Positions 1 through 6,973 of a DNA stretch of 14,519 bases are shown one piece after another (position 1 is the first letter of the stretch; each line of letters begins with the position of its first letter). The position numbers were made by a program, and so were the translations under genes. This stretch comes from CAZTKP01 sp964614215 (GTDB lineage Bacteria > UBP6 > UBA1177). Under the pieces are notes generated by a model that saw nothing but the letters and a program-made list of their open reading frames with translations, had not been told where the DNA came from and made no database searches. The DNA lies in assembly GCA_964614215.1 (NCBI GenBank), contig CAZTKP010000063.1:1-14519 (forward strand), written 5' to 3'.

Positions 1-841
1 AGGCAGGATTTCCTTCAGACGTTGTGTTTACAAGACCTTTTTTTGTGTCGTAATAATACTCACCTCCGTAAACATCTTCAGGTATTGAAGGGATCAGTCC
101 GGAAGCAACAAGTTCCTTTAGATCCTTTCCCGGATACTGACCAGTCTTGTTGTGATATTCCTCAACTTTTGCAGTAAGAAAAAGAAGCGTCTCAAAATGC
201 TTCAATTCTTTTTTAAGGTGATCTTTAAGATGCTTCTCTTCTACTGTACGAAGCTTTTCTTTAGTATACTCATAACCGAGACGGTATCCTCCACCCATAG
301 AGGCAACTCTTGTAACAAGCCAGAAAAGTCTTTCAGGAGCACCTTTCATCCTTGCACCCTTGTACATCAAAGGATAGGCAAGCTCCATGTTATTTAAATA
401 TACAAAATAGTTATAGCCCTGATTAAAAACAAAGAAGTAATCATCCGGATAAATCTGTGCCCCTAAACGGAGAAGTGAGTTGGCGGACTCTATTGCTTCT
501 TCCGTTTTCATTGATGATATTGCCGCTTCAGCAAACTTTATAACGAACTTCAAGTCCGGATTGAGAGCCATTATAACTTTTGTCATCTGCTCAAGAAGTG
601 GATATGTACGATCAGTGACATAATGGCTTCCGTAATAATACTGAGCTCTTGTCAAAAGAAGATCTGCGGCAAAGGCATTGAATCCAAGGAACATGACTTT
701 TGCAAAATCAGGTTCGGGATAAGCCTCAATAGTTTCCACATTAGGTCTTTCATTTTCAATAAGATGTTCTCTGATCTTTAAAAACGGCCAGATCACAGCA
801 ATAATAAGAACGATAGAGATAACTGTAGAGATCTTTTTCAT
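1..841 (-). CDS. Membrane-anchored helical-repeat (TPR-like) protein with pseudopilin-like C-terminal segment, partial
   Basis: The gene reads leftward from an ATG at 841 and is still open at the window edge, so about 280 N-terminal residues are visible. Residues 1-22 form one hydrophobic segment after two lysines (MKKISTVISIVLIIAVIW), which looks like a signal anchor. Residues about 40-230 are rich in Ala, Leu and Tyr and look alpha-helical, in the style of tetratricopeptide-type repeats; I could not assign individual repeats. Residues about 245-278 carry a segment with Pro-Gly-Lys, Leu-Val-Ala-Ser-Gly, Ile-Pro, Tyr-Gly-Gly and Tyr-Tyr-Asp in order, resembling the C-terminal part of type II secretion major pseudopilin (GspG). 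A GGGAG ribosome site lies inside the end of the upstream glycosyltransferase gene, which stops 4 bases before this start, so the two are probably cotranslated. The function is unknown; a role in envelope glycan or secretion work is only a guess from its neighbour. Confidence 0.7.
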   Translation of the reverse strand, partial: MKKISTVISIVLIIAVIWPFLKIREHLIENERPNVETIEAYPEPDFAKVMFLGFNAFAADLLLTRAQYYYGSHYVTDRTYPLLEQMTKVIMALNPDLKFVIKFAEAAISSMKTEEAIESANSLLRLGAQIYPDDYFFVFNQGYNYFVYLNNMELAYPLMYKGARMKGAPERLFWLVTRVASMGGGYRLGYEYTKEKLRTVEEKHLKDHLKKELKHFETLLFLTAKVEEYHNKTGQYPGKDLKELVASGLIPSIPEDVYGGEYYYDTKKGLVNTTSEGNPA

Positions 842-845
842 GGCA

Positions 846-1754
846 TTACTCCCTTTTCTTTCTTATTTCATCCCTTAAACTTACAACAAGTTCTGCAAGA
901 AACCCCATAAAGACAAATATCAGTCCGGACAGGAACAGTGCAACTGAAAAATAAAGCAGAGGTCTCACTCTGAAAACACTATCTCCCAGCACGAACTGAG
1001 CATAAAGCATCCAGGTAACTATTAGTAACGACAGGGCAAGCTGAATAAAACCCATGCTTCCGAAGATCCTCATCGGTGCTTTAGTAAATGTAAGTACAAA
1101 CTTTACGGCAAGAGCATCAAAGAACGATATAGGGATCCTTTTAAAACCGAAATGACTCTTTCCGCTTTTTCTTTTATACCACTTTACAGGAACTTCAACA
1201 GCTTTATAACCTTTCTCATGAAGTATGGGAACTAAGAATCTATGCCAGTCACTTCTAAGTTCAAGATCTTTAAGACACTCCCTTTTAAAAGCCTTTATCC
1301 AGTTAAGATCATGTAGTTTCATTCCGAACAGAAAGTTGCTGATATCATTATATATTCTGGAAAGAAAAACTTTCAGCTCTCTTCTTCCCACCCTGTTTCC
1401 GCAGACTATATCCACACCCGGCTTGAAACCGTCAAGAAGGGCCGGAATATCTTCATCAGGATGCGATTCAAGATCCGCAGGAAGAAAAACTATTATATCA
1501 CCTCTGCAATGAGAAAACCCTGTTATCATGGCTTCTGTCAGACCCTTATTCCTCTGATGCTTATATATTTTCACCCAATCTCTGCTTGCCCCGGCCTCTT
1601 TTGCTACTCTGTAACTGTTATCCACCGACCCGTCATCAACAAAGATAAGTTCATACTCGACCTCTGCCTTTTCACATCCCTTTTCAACTCTTTCGACAAG
1701 TTCCCTAATATTTCCTTCTTCGTTAGCAAAAGGAATAAAAACAGAAACAAGCAT
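846..1754 (-). CDS. Family 2 glycosyltransferase, polyprenyl-phosphate type with two C-terminal membrane helices
   Basis: This 302-residue protein fits the DPM1/GtrB-like group of GT2 enzymes, which transfer a sugar from a nucleotide donor to a polyprenyl phosphate or related lipid at the inner membrane. Seen directly: the N-terminal GT-A start (VSVFIPFANEEGN), the nucleotide-binding FVDDGSVD at residues 38-45, the acidic ADLESHPDED stretch at 93-102 that takes the DXD place (here Asp-Leu-Glu), and the HDLNWIKAFKRE acceptor-side region at 148-159. Two hydrophobic spans follow at about 232-256 and 264-292, with a Lys/Arg-rich tail. The start ATG is preceded by GAGG, which overlaps the stop codon of the YhbY gene upstream. 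Sugar and acceptor cannot be told from sequence. The length is normal for the two-helix subgroup. Confidence 0.9.
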   Translation of the reverse strand: MLVSVFIPFANEEGNIRELVERVEKGCEKAEVEYELIFVDDGSVDNSYRVAKEAGASRDWVKIYKHQRNKGLTEAMITGFSHCRGDIIVFLPADLESHPDEDIPALLDGFKPGVDIVCGNRVGRRELKVFLSRIYNDISNFLFGMKLHDLNWIKAFKRECLKDLELRSDWHRFLVPILHEKGYKAVEVPVKWYKRKSGKSHFGFKRIPISFFDALAVKFVLTFTKAPMRIFGSMGFIQLALSLLIVTWMLYAQFVLGDSVFRVRPLLYFSVALFLSGLIFVFMGFLAELVVSLRDEIRKKRE

Positions 1755-1761
1755 TACGACC

Positions 1762-2061
1762 TCACTTAATTATCACCACCCTTTTGTCGGGATCTTTATT
1801 TTCTCTGTAAAAGATATAAACATGACCTATCGAACCGCAGATCTCACATTTAAGTTCTTTACAGATCTTTTCAGAGATCTCTTTTTTCTCATCCTTCCAG
1901 TCAATGAACTTTATTTTTATAAGTTCATGTTTTTTCAAAGCTTCATCTATCTGATCGAGCGCTGAATCTGTAAGCCCGTTCCTTCCTATCTGAACGACAG
2001 GGTTCAGACTGTGGGCCAGTCCTCTTAAATAGGATTTCTGTTTGCCTGTAAGTTTATTCAT
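1762..2061 (-). CDS. yhbY: YhbY/CRM-domain RNA-binding protein (ribosome assembly)
   Basis: This is a 99-residue single-domain CRS1/YhbY (CRM) protein. The family binds RNA through a KH-like fold and associates with the pre-50S ribosomal subunit in bacteria. Visible family features are the start LTGKQKSYLRGLAH, the loop QIGRNGLTD at residues 24-32, HELIKIKF at 45-52, and the end IGHVYIFYRENKDP. I chose the ATG at 2061 rather than the in-frame ATG at 2079. The inner ATG has a perfect AGGAGG four bases upstream, it overlaps the stop of the preceding gene as ATGA, and it matches the usual family N terminus. Two extra cysteines (CEIC, residues 72-75) lie in the third strand region, and I attach no function to them. 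The gene is translationally coupled to the radical SAM gene before it. Confidence 0.93.
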   Translation of the reverse strand: MNKLTGKQKSYLRGLAHSLNPVVQIGRNGLTDSALDQIDEALKKHELIKIKFIDWKDEKKEISEKICKELKCEICGSIGHVYIFYRENKDPDKRVVIIK

Positions 2062-2981
2062 AAAACCTCCTTCCTGCATCCTTGTTTTATTTTATTAACA
2101 ATCAGGTGTTCTTCAAGTTTTTGAAGGGCCTTCTGTGTAACCATTTTCCATTTCGGTGCCACGAGATATGTCTCCGGAGTTGTTGTGAACAATCGGAAAA
2201 GCACAATTTCTTCAGGTATGGCAGCTATAATATCCCCAACAATTTCGATATATCTGTCCAGATCGAACAGCTCAAACTTTTCTTTTTCATACATCTTTTC
2301 AAGCTCAGTTCCCCTATGAACCTGAAGGTGGTGCAGCTTTAGACCTTGAACGACCGGATTTGCTGTGCTTTCAAGAACTGTTCTTACCATATCGGACTTT
2401 GTTTCTCCGGGAATTCCCAAAATAATGTGAGGAGCAACTTTTATTCTTGTTCCCGCACATTTCTCAATAATTTCAAGTGCTTTAAAATAATCTTCTGCAT
2501 TATGACCTCTGTCTAGCCAGTCAAGAGAGCTGTCTTTTGTACTCTGAAGTCCAAGTTCTATCCAGATCTCGTCTATTCTTTCAGGAACAGATTCAAGTAT
2601 CATATTTATTTTTCTTTCATCTATATAGTCAGGTCTCGTAGAGGCAATAAAAGCAACAATATTTTCATCTGTTACAGAATTCTGATAGTACTTTCTTAAA
2701 ACATCTTCGGGACCGAAAGTAGAGGTTCCACTCTGGAAATAGATAGCAAAAAGCTCTGCTTTATATCTTTTCGCAAGAAAATCCCTGCTTCTATCCATAT
2801 CTTCTTTCCATGATTCACTCTGCATATTTACAGAAGCTTCCGGTGAAAAAGAAGAGCTCCTGCAGAAAATGCACTTCCCCCAGGGACAACTAAGCCCGGT
2901 GTCAAAAGAAATACGGACAACCCTCTGTCCGAACTTTTTCTTCATGTAACTATTTATGGTATTTAGTCTGTCTTCGAGCAT
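2058..2981 (-). CDS. Radical SAM protein, TIGR01212/YhcC-like family
   Basis: This is a 307-residue radical SAM enzyme, a length normal for the TIGR01212 (YhcC-like) group, whose substrate is not established to my knowledge. The cluster-binding cysteines are C32, C37 and C40 (CPWGKCIFC), a CX4CX2C spacing. Further motifs follow in order: YFQSGTSTF at 81-89, STRPDYI at 114-120, IELGLQS at 141-147, RGHNAEDY at 158-165, HIILGIPGET at 185-194 (the glycine-rich SAM-contact strand), and KLHHLQVHRGTEL at 215-227. These are the recognisable signature blocks of this family. The cysteine loop is shorter than in E. coli YhcC as I remember it. The start ATG has GAGGA upstream. The gene heads the leftward operon, has its own promoter at 3004-3031, and its stop overlaps the yhbY start. 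An unknown cellular function is the honest call. Confidence 0.87.
   Translation of the reverse strand: MLEDRLNTINSYMKKKFGQRVVRISFDTGLSCPWGKCIFCRSSSFSPEASVNMQSESWKEDMDRSRDFLAKRYKAELFAIYFQSGTSTFGPEDVLRKYYQNSVTDENIVAFIASTRPDYIDERKINMILESVPERIDEIWIELGLQSTKDSSLDWLDRGHNAEDYFKALEIIEKCAGTRIKVAPHIILGIPGETKSDMVRTVLESTANPVVQGLKLHHLQVHRGTELEKMYEKEKFELFDLDRYIEIVGDIIAAIPEEIVLFRLFTTTPETYLVAPKWKMVTQKALQKLEEHLIVNKIKQGCRKEVL
2066..2071 (-). promoter_or_regulatory. Ribosome binding site that decides the yhbY start
   Basis: The minus strand reads AGGAGG, four bases before the ATG at 2061. The site lies inside the last codons of the radical SAM gene. It favours the inner start over the ATG at 2079, which has no such site at suitable spacing. 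Confidence 0.8.
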
Positions 2982-3003
2982 AATATCCTCATAACGCGCA
3001 TTT

Positions 3004-3031
3004 ATTATAGAAGTAAAAGCTTTTAAGGCAA
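3004..3031 (-). promoter_or_regulatory. Sigma-70-type promoter for the leftward operon
   Basis: On the minus strand, TTGCCT (3026-3031), a 16-base spacer and a perfect TATAAT (3004-3009) precede the radical SAM gene by about 22 bases. The 16-base spacing is the same as in the other promoters called in this window. The -35 box matches the consensus at four of six bases. Confidence 0.6.
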
Positions 3032-3056
3032 TTTTAAAGTTCCTTCCTGATTTTAG

Positions 3057-3084
3057 TTGATTTGCTGACTCCGAGTGTTATTAT
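3057..3084 (+). promoter_or_regulatory. Sigma-70-type promoter immediately at a start codon (possible leaderless transcript)
   Basis: TTGATT (3057-3062), a 16-base spacer and TATTAT (3079-3084) end six bases before the ATG at 3091. A typical start point seven bases after the -10 box would fall on the A of that ATG. No Shine-Dalgarno sequence is present between the box and the ATG. The site is divergent from the minus-strand promoter at 3004-3031. Confidence 0.6.
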
Positions 3085-3090
3085 GCCGGC

Positions 3091-3939
3091 ATGAAAAGGA
3101 AGGTTTTCATAATATCCTCCTCAGGCAGGATCAGTGAACATATTTCAGTTAGAAAAATACTGTCTGAAAACGGCATACCAAGCTCTATCGTTAATGTTGA
3201 AGATCAGAAAAATGAAAAGATAATCAGCAAACTCGGCAGAGATCTTCTTTTTGTCAAAGACGATCATTCCAATTCGTTCTACAAATTAAAAAAGGCACTT
3301 TTCAGACACAATATTCCGTTCTTTTCCTTTGACAGTCTTTCTTCTGAAAATATAAATGCGGCTTGCGGCAATCTTGACATCGGTTTTAATAAAGATAGCT
3401 TCAGAAACCACATTCCCGCCAATAATATTCCGGAAATTCCGAAATTCAGCACAGATATATCCATTGATGTTCCTCCTGAATCCATTCCTCACAGATATCT
3501 GGGCTACTTCAAGTCCTCTTATCTTCTATCCGGAAATCTGATAAGTTTTCTGTCATCGTCCGGAACACGTCATAAAAAAATAAATATCATCGCCCCGGCA
3601 AGACCATACGAAGATAACGGAAAGAACAGAAAAATACTTGAAATGACACACCATCTGGGACAACGAAGCCAGATAGTCTCAGACCTCTCATGCATTCCCG
3701 AAGACTCTACTGTCCTTACCTGGTCAACTAAAAGATTTCTAATTATGTTATCAATGGGATTAAGACCTGTTCCTTTAACAAGATGTCTGGCATCTTCTAT
3801 TCTATTTCCAGGAAAAACGAGCTTTTCAGACATGATGTCTTACAGTTCTAAGCAGAAATTTACTGAACTTTTTCATACACTTGAGTCATTAAAACTTGAA
3901 AACAACTTAAATTCTATCTATAAACTGCTAGAATACTGA
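3091..3939 (+). CDS. Unrecognised 282-residue protein heading the outer-envelope gene cluster
   Basis: I do not recognise this family. The N terminus (KRKVFIISSSGRISEH) looks like the first strand and loop of a Rossmann-like fold, followed by alternating strands and helices. There is no signal peptide or membrane span, so it is probably cytoplasmic. Residues about 205-235 (STVLTWSTKRFLIMLSMGLR and the following Pro-Val-Pro) faintly recall the nucleotide-sugar side of capsule-type glycosyltransferases, but this is too weak for an assignment. The start at 3091 has no ribosome binding site. It sits about seven bases after a -10 box, so translation may be leaderless; otherwise the true start would be further in, and no obvious internal candidate is better. 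The Lys/Glu-rich gene follows after 17 bases, so it probably leads a six-gene operon to 7336. Coding status is supported by length and neighbour spacing. Confidence 0.7.
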   Translation: MKRKVFIISSSGRISEHISVRKILSENGIPSSIVNVEDQKNEKIISKLGRDLLFVKDDHSNSFYKLKKALFRHNIPFFSFDSLSSENINAACGNLDIGFNKDSFRNHIPANNIPEIPKFSTDISIDVPPESIPHRYLGYFKSSYLLSGNLISFLSSSGTRHKKINIIAPARPYEDNGKNRKILEMTHHLGQRSQIVSDLSCIPEDSTVLTWSTKRFLIMLSMGLRPVPLTRCLASSILFPGKTSFSDMMSYSSKQKFTELFHTLESLKLENNLNSIYKLLEY

Positions 3940-3956
3940 CTGAATCAGGAGGAATA

Positions 3957-4259
3957 ATGAAAGTTCTTATTTTTTTGATAGTTGTCATTTTCTGCATGAA
4001 TATCAGTGCAGAGGAACAACCGGATGAAAATAAACCTGCAACAGAAAAAACAGAAAAAACGGAAAAACAGAAAGACAAAAAAGAGAAAAAGGATAGTAAA
4101 ACTGAAGATATAGATAAAAAAAAGAAGAAGTCCACACAAAAAGAAGAAGAAAAGAAAGACGAGAAAGCTGAAAAAAGGAAGAAAGAAAGAATAAAGGAAA
4201 AGAAAAAGGAACGCAGAAGAAACCGCAGAAAAGGAAAAAAAGGCGGGTGTAAGGTATGA
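3957..4259 (+). CDS. Small exported Lys/Glu-rich protein
   Basis: This is a 100-residue protein with a clean signal peptide (residues 1-18, cleavage expected after NISA and before EEQ). The mature part is almost entirely Lys, Glu, Asp, Arg and Thr, starting as TEKTEKTEKQ repeats and ending in a very basic tail (KERRRNRRKGKKGGCKV) with a single cysteine near the C terminus. No fold is expected beyond a charged helix or disordered linker in the periplasm. A perfect AGGAGG lies four bases before the start. The stop overlaps the ATG of the barrel gene (ATGA), so the two are translationally coupled, and it may serve or bridge that outer-membrane protein. The coding DNA holds long A-rich runs, which are prone to slippage. 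No database family comes to mind. Confidence 0.75.
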   Translation: MKVLIFLIVVIFCMNISAEEQPDENKPATEKTEKTEKQKDKKEKKDSKTEDIDKKKKKSTQKEEEKKDEKAEKRKKERIKEKKKERRRNRRKGKKGGCKV

Positions 4260-5230
4260 AAAAGATCTGTCTGATATTTATTTTTATTGCCGTGTTCCCT
4301 CTTTTTGCTGAAGACAATACTGATCTTTACGGCAACCTCTCCGTCGGCGGCGGTTATGACTCTTTTGTTCCCTCTTTAAGCAAGGATTCCACACAGAGAA
4401 AAGGCTCGTCAGAGATCATAACGGATGCATCACTTAACCTTGAGATCAGTGATCTCACTATCGGACTTTCCGCTTTTATGAATGCTATGCATGCAGATGA
4501 GTGGAGCCATTCCAATCTCAGCTCAGAGCTAAGTCTATCGTGGTTCAGGTCTTTCGGAGATATTGATCTTACTATTTTTGCCGCAGGCGGATTCTATGCC
4601 TACGATTTTCAGGATATTGTTGCCTACTATGCTGACGGACTTCTTGATGTTGAACTATTTCTCAATCATTCCGATAACATGAGCTGGTATTTTAACATTA
4701 ACGGAAGCTATCTGCATGGGATCGATAAACGTCTTGACTACCTTAAAGGACCTGTAATAGGTTTCGAGACCGGTGAATATTTCTATCTGGGAGACGGAAA
4801 TGACTATTTCAGGATAAGTTATAAGGCAACCTTCAACTTTTTCGGTGATGCCGATGCCTCCAGCTATCCGTATGCAGGAGATATGGGGATCTTTTCGGTT
4901 GTGAGCAAAAACCGCAGTGTGTCCCAGACCGTCGCCTTAAAAACAAAAGTCTTTGCCGGAGACATCTATCTTTCCGCCTCGCCTTATTACAGAAATATGA
5001 CTATGTTCGATCGTGATGAATGGGAATATATTGACCGGATCGTAAAAAAAAGAAGAGTCGACCACATGCTGGCTATTGAAATTGAACCGGGCTGGAATGT
5101 CTCTGAAAATTTTACGATCTATGTTTTCTATGCTTTTGAGAAAAACTTTTCAACCCTTAATGAAAATGATTATTCCGACGAGAATTTCATCAGGCATAAT
5201 GTAAGGCTGATGCTCAACTATAACTTTTAA
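4256..5230 (+). CDS. Putative outer-membrane beta-barrel protein
   Basis: This 324-residue protein begins with a signal peptide of 18 residues (MKKICLIFIFIAVFPLFA, then EDN). The mature protein opens with LYGNLSVGGGYDSF, an alternating glycine/aromatic pattern typical of a first barrel strand. It continues with many short amphipathic strands ending in aromatic residues, such as LTIFAAGGFYAYDF, YFRISYKATFNFFG and FTIYVFYAFEKNF. It closes with RLMLNYNF, and a C-terminal Phe is the usual signal recognised by the BAM assembly machinery. I cannot name the family, substrate or strand number. The start overlaps the preceding gene's stop, and the first SUMF1-like lipoprotein gene begins 11 bases after its stop, so it belongs to the same transcript. 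It may export or anchor the lipoproteins encoded next to it, but that is inference. Confidence 0.75.
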   Translation: MKKICLIFIFIAVFPLFAEDNTDLYGNLSVGGGYDSFVPSLSKDSTQRKGSSEIITDASLNLEISDLTIGLSAFMNAMHADEWSHSNLSSELSLSWFRSFGDIDLTIFAAGGFYAYDFQDIVAYYADGLLDVELFLNHSDNMSWYFNINGSYLHGIDKRLDYLKGPVIGFETGEYFYLGDGNDYFRISYKATFNFFGDADASSYPYAGDMGIFSVVSKNRSVSQTVALKTKVFAGDIYLSASPYYRNMTMFDRDEWEYIDRIVKKRRVDHMLAIEIEPGWNVSENFTIYVFYAFEKNFSTLNENDYSDENFIRHNVRLMLNYNF

Positions 5231-5241
5231 TTGAGGTGACA

Positions 5242-5961
5242 ATGTTCAGATATGTGCTTATTTTTACTCTTATTTTTATTGGCTGCGCTGAAACCGAGGT
5301 AATTTATAAGGACTCGGAATTCTTCAATGATAACGATAACGAATTGTCGGAATGTCCTGAAGAGATGGTTGCCGTAGGAAACATCTGCATGGATATATAT
5401 GAGGCCTCAAGAGTCGATGCAACAGCTGATGAACAGGGGACAAGCGAAGAAAAGGCCGTATCTAAAAAAGGAGTGCTGCCCTGGATGGTGAATCCGATGA
5501 CGGACGAACATTTTGAAACTTTTAAAAAGGCATGCATCGCTTCAGGAAAAAGACTATGCAGAAACGAAGAATGGACCGCAACATGTCAGGGCCCGGAAGA
5601 ACTCACCTACTCATGGGGAAATGATTACGACAGAAAGATATGTAACAATGTCGATACCTACTGTGATGAACACTGCGCAGAAAATGACATCTCCCAAGCT
5701 GAATGTAATACCTTTCCGGACTGCGGTTACGACTATTACTGCTTTAAAGTGGTTCCTACCGGATCTTTTGAGAACTGCAGAAACTTTGCCGATATATACG
5801 ACATCAGCGGAAATGTCTGGGAAATAACCGACAACGGTGAAGGCTATTCCGTTAAGGGAGGAGCTTTTAACTGCGCTAACGCTCAGGAACGACTGAAATG
5901 CACCTACAGCGCAGGATGGACGAAATTATATGCAGGATTCCGATGCTGCAAAGATAGATGA
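5242..5961 (+). CDS. SUMF1/FGE-like domain lipoprotein, copy 1
   Basis: This 239-residue lipoprotein has the lipobox IFIGC with Cys15 as the lipidated residue. After a short acidic linker, a SUMF1 (formylglycine-generating-enzyme-like, C-type-lectin-fold) domain runs from about residue 38 to the end. It shows MVAVGNICMDIYEAS, KKGVLPWMVNP, GKRLCRNEEW, YDISGNVWEITD, GGAFNC and AGFRCC. True FGE uses two cysteines in a CX4C arrangement after the GGS motif. Here C211 keeps the first place, but the next cysteine is C220 (CX8C), so formylglycine-generating activity is doubtful and a binding or structural role fits better. I chose ATG 5242 over GTG 5236 because GAGG lies five bases before 5242. A close paralog follows within nine bases. 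The +2 residue is Ala, so the lipoprotein should go to the outer membrane by the E. coli rule. Confidence 0.85.
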   Translation: MFRYVLIFTLIFIGCAETEVIYKDSEFFNDNDNELSECPEEMVAVGNICMDIYEASRVDATADEQGTSEEKAVSKKGVLPWMVNPMTDEHFETFKKACIASGKRLCRNEEWTATCQGPEELTYSWGNDYDRKICNNVDTYCDEHCAENDISQAECNTFPDCGYDYYCFKVVPTGSFENCRNFADIYDISGNVWEITDNGEGYSVKGGAFNCANAQERLKCTYSAGWTKLYAGFRCCKDR

Positions 5962-5969
5962 GGTGAACC

Positions 5970-6962
5970 ATGAGAAAGATCATTTATTTCTTTATCATCA
6001 GTCTGTTCTTTATCGGATGCGGAGATAAGGAAGAAAACATTTACGACAGCGTAAACGATTCTGACAACACCACTGATAGTAGTGAAACTGAGGACGAAGG
6101 CGGTTGCGGACCGGGAAAGGATCAGTCCGAGGTGTCCGACCAGTCCGAGGTGTCCGACCAGTCCGAGTTGTCCGACGACTCCGAGTTGTCCGACCAGTCC
6201 GAGGTGTCCGACCAGTCCGAGATGTCCGATCAGTCCGAGATGTCCGACCAGTCCGAGGTGTCCGACCAGTCCGAGGTGTCCGACCAGTCCGAGGTGTCCG
6301 ATGATTCCGAGACTTTCGACGATCCTGAAGTGGATGATTCTGACGGTCCATGCCCTCCTGATATGGTTGAAAGCGGCGAGATCTGCATTGACAGATACGA
6401 GGCTTCCCGAAGTGATGCAAGTGAAACTGAACAGGGAGAAAAAACAGACAAGGCCTACTCAAAAAAGGGAGTTCTTCCCTGGATGGTAAACCCTATGAAC
6501 GACACACATCTGGCTGAATTTAAAGCCGCCTGCGAAGCTGTCGGAAAGAGGCTCTGCCTAGACGATGAATGGGTCACCAGTTGCAAAGGACCTGATGAAA
6601 CAAAATACTCCTGGGGAGGTTCCTGGGATCGTGAAATATGCAATAATGTTGACACCTTCTGCGATGATTACTGCGCAGACAACTCTATTCCTTCAGAGGA
6701 ATGTTCAACTTCCGCGAACTGCGGCTACACTTACAGTTGTTATACTGAAGTACCAACCGGATCATTTGAGAACTGCATGAATTCCGCAGGAGCATATGAC
6801 ATAAACGGAAACGTCTGGGAGATCACAGATACTGGTTCAGGATATATGACTCGCGGAGGTGCTTTTAACTGTGCAGGAGCCGTTGACAGACTTGCATGTA
6901 CCTTCAATGCAGGCTGGACAGCCCTTTTTGCCGGATTCAGATGTTGTAAAGACAAGAACTGA
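5970..6962 (+). CDS. SUMF1/FGE-like domain lipoprotein with acidic repeat stalk, copy 2
   Basis: This 330-residue paralog of the preceding gene has lipobox FFIGC (Cys17) and +2 Gly. Residues 18-50 are an acidic linker. Residues 51-122 consist of twelve six-residue units, mostly Asp-Gln-Ser-Glu-Val-Ser, with Leu, Met or Asp-Asp variants, and the last two degenerate. The SUMF1-like domain starts at about residue 128 (CPPDMVESGEICIDRYEAS) and contains GVLPWMVNP, GKRLCLDDEW, YDINGNVWEITD, GGAFNC and AGFRCC. The cysteines after GGAFN are C301 and C310, the same CX8C spacing as copy 1 rather than the CX4C of catalytic FGE. The repeat probably acts as an extended spacer lifting the domain off the membrane; copy 1 lacks it, so the stalk was gained or lost after duplication. 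The start has GAGGTG six bases upstream. The stalk codons are GC-rich compared with the rest of the gene. Confidence 0.87.
   Translation: MRKIIYFFIISLFFIGCGDKEENIYDSVNDSDNTTDSSETEDEGGCGPGKDQSEVSDQSEVSDQSELSDDSELSDQSEVSDQSEMSDQSEMSDQSEVSDQSEVSDQSEVSDDSETFDDPEVDDSDGPCPPDMVESGEICIDRYEASRSDASETEQGEKTDKAYSKKGVLPWMVNPMNDTHLAEFKAACEAVGKRLCLDDEWVTSCKGPDETKYSWGGSWDREICNNVDTFCDDYCADNSIPSEECSTSANCGYTYSCYTEVPTGSFENCMNSAGAYDINGNVWEITDTGSGYMTRGGAFNCAGAVDRLACTFNAGWTALFAGFRCCKDKN
6120..6335 (+). repeat. 18-bp coding minisatellite (acidic stalk)
   Basis: There are twelve tandem 18-base units. The first ten are near-identical with the pattern GAYCAGTCCGAGGTGTCC and single-base variants giving Leu, Met or Asp; the last two (6300-6335) are degenerate. 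The unit is a multiple of three, so changes in copy number stay in frame and alter only stalk length. It is clearly richer in G and C than its surroundings, and all six frames stay open across it. Confidence 0.95.
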
Positions 6963-6973
6963 GGATAGAAAAT

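Noticed and set aside
3957..4317. Minus-strand Phe/Ser-rich frames opposite the Lys/Glu-rich gene
   Set aside because: They are the reverse reading of A-rich Lys codons; the plus-strand frame has a perfect AGGAGG, a signal peptide and an ATGA overlap with the next gene.
6010..6489. Long open frames on both strands across 6010-6489, giving Arg/Pro/Thr-rich repeat proteins
   Set aside because: They arise because an 18-base repeat with no stop in any frame stays open six ways; the lipoprotein frame alone has a signal peptide, a ribosome site and a recognisable domain.
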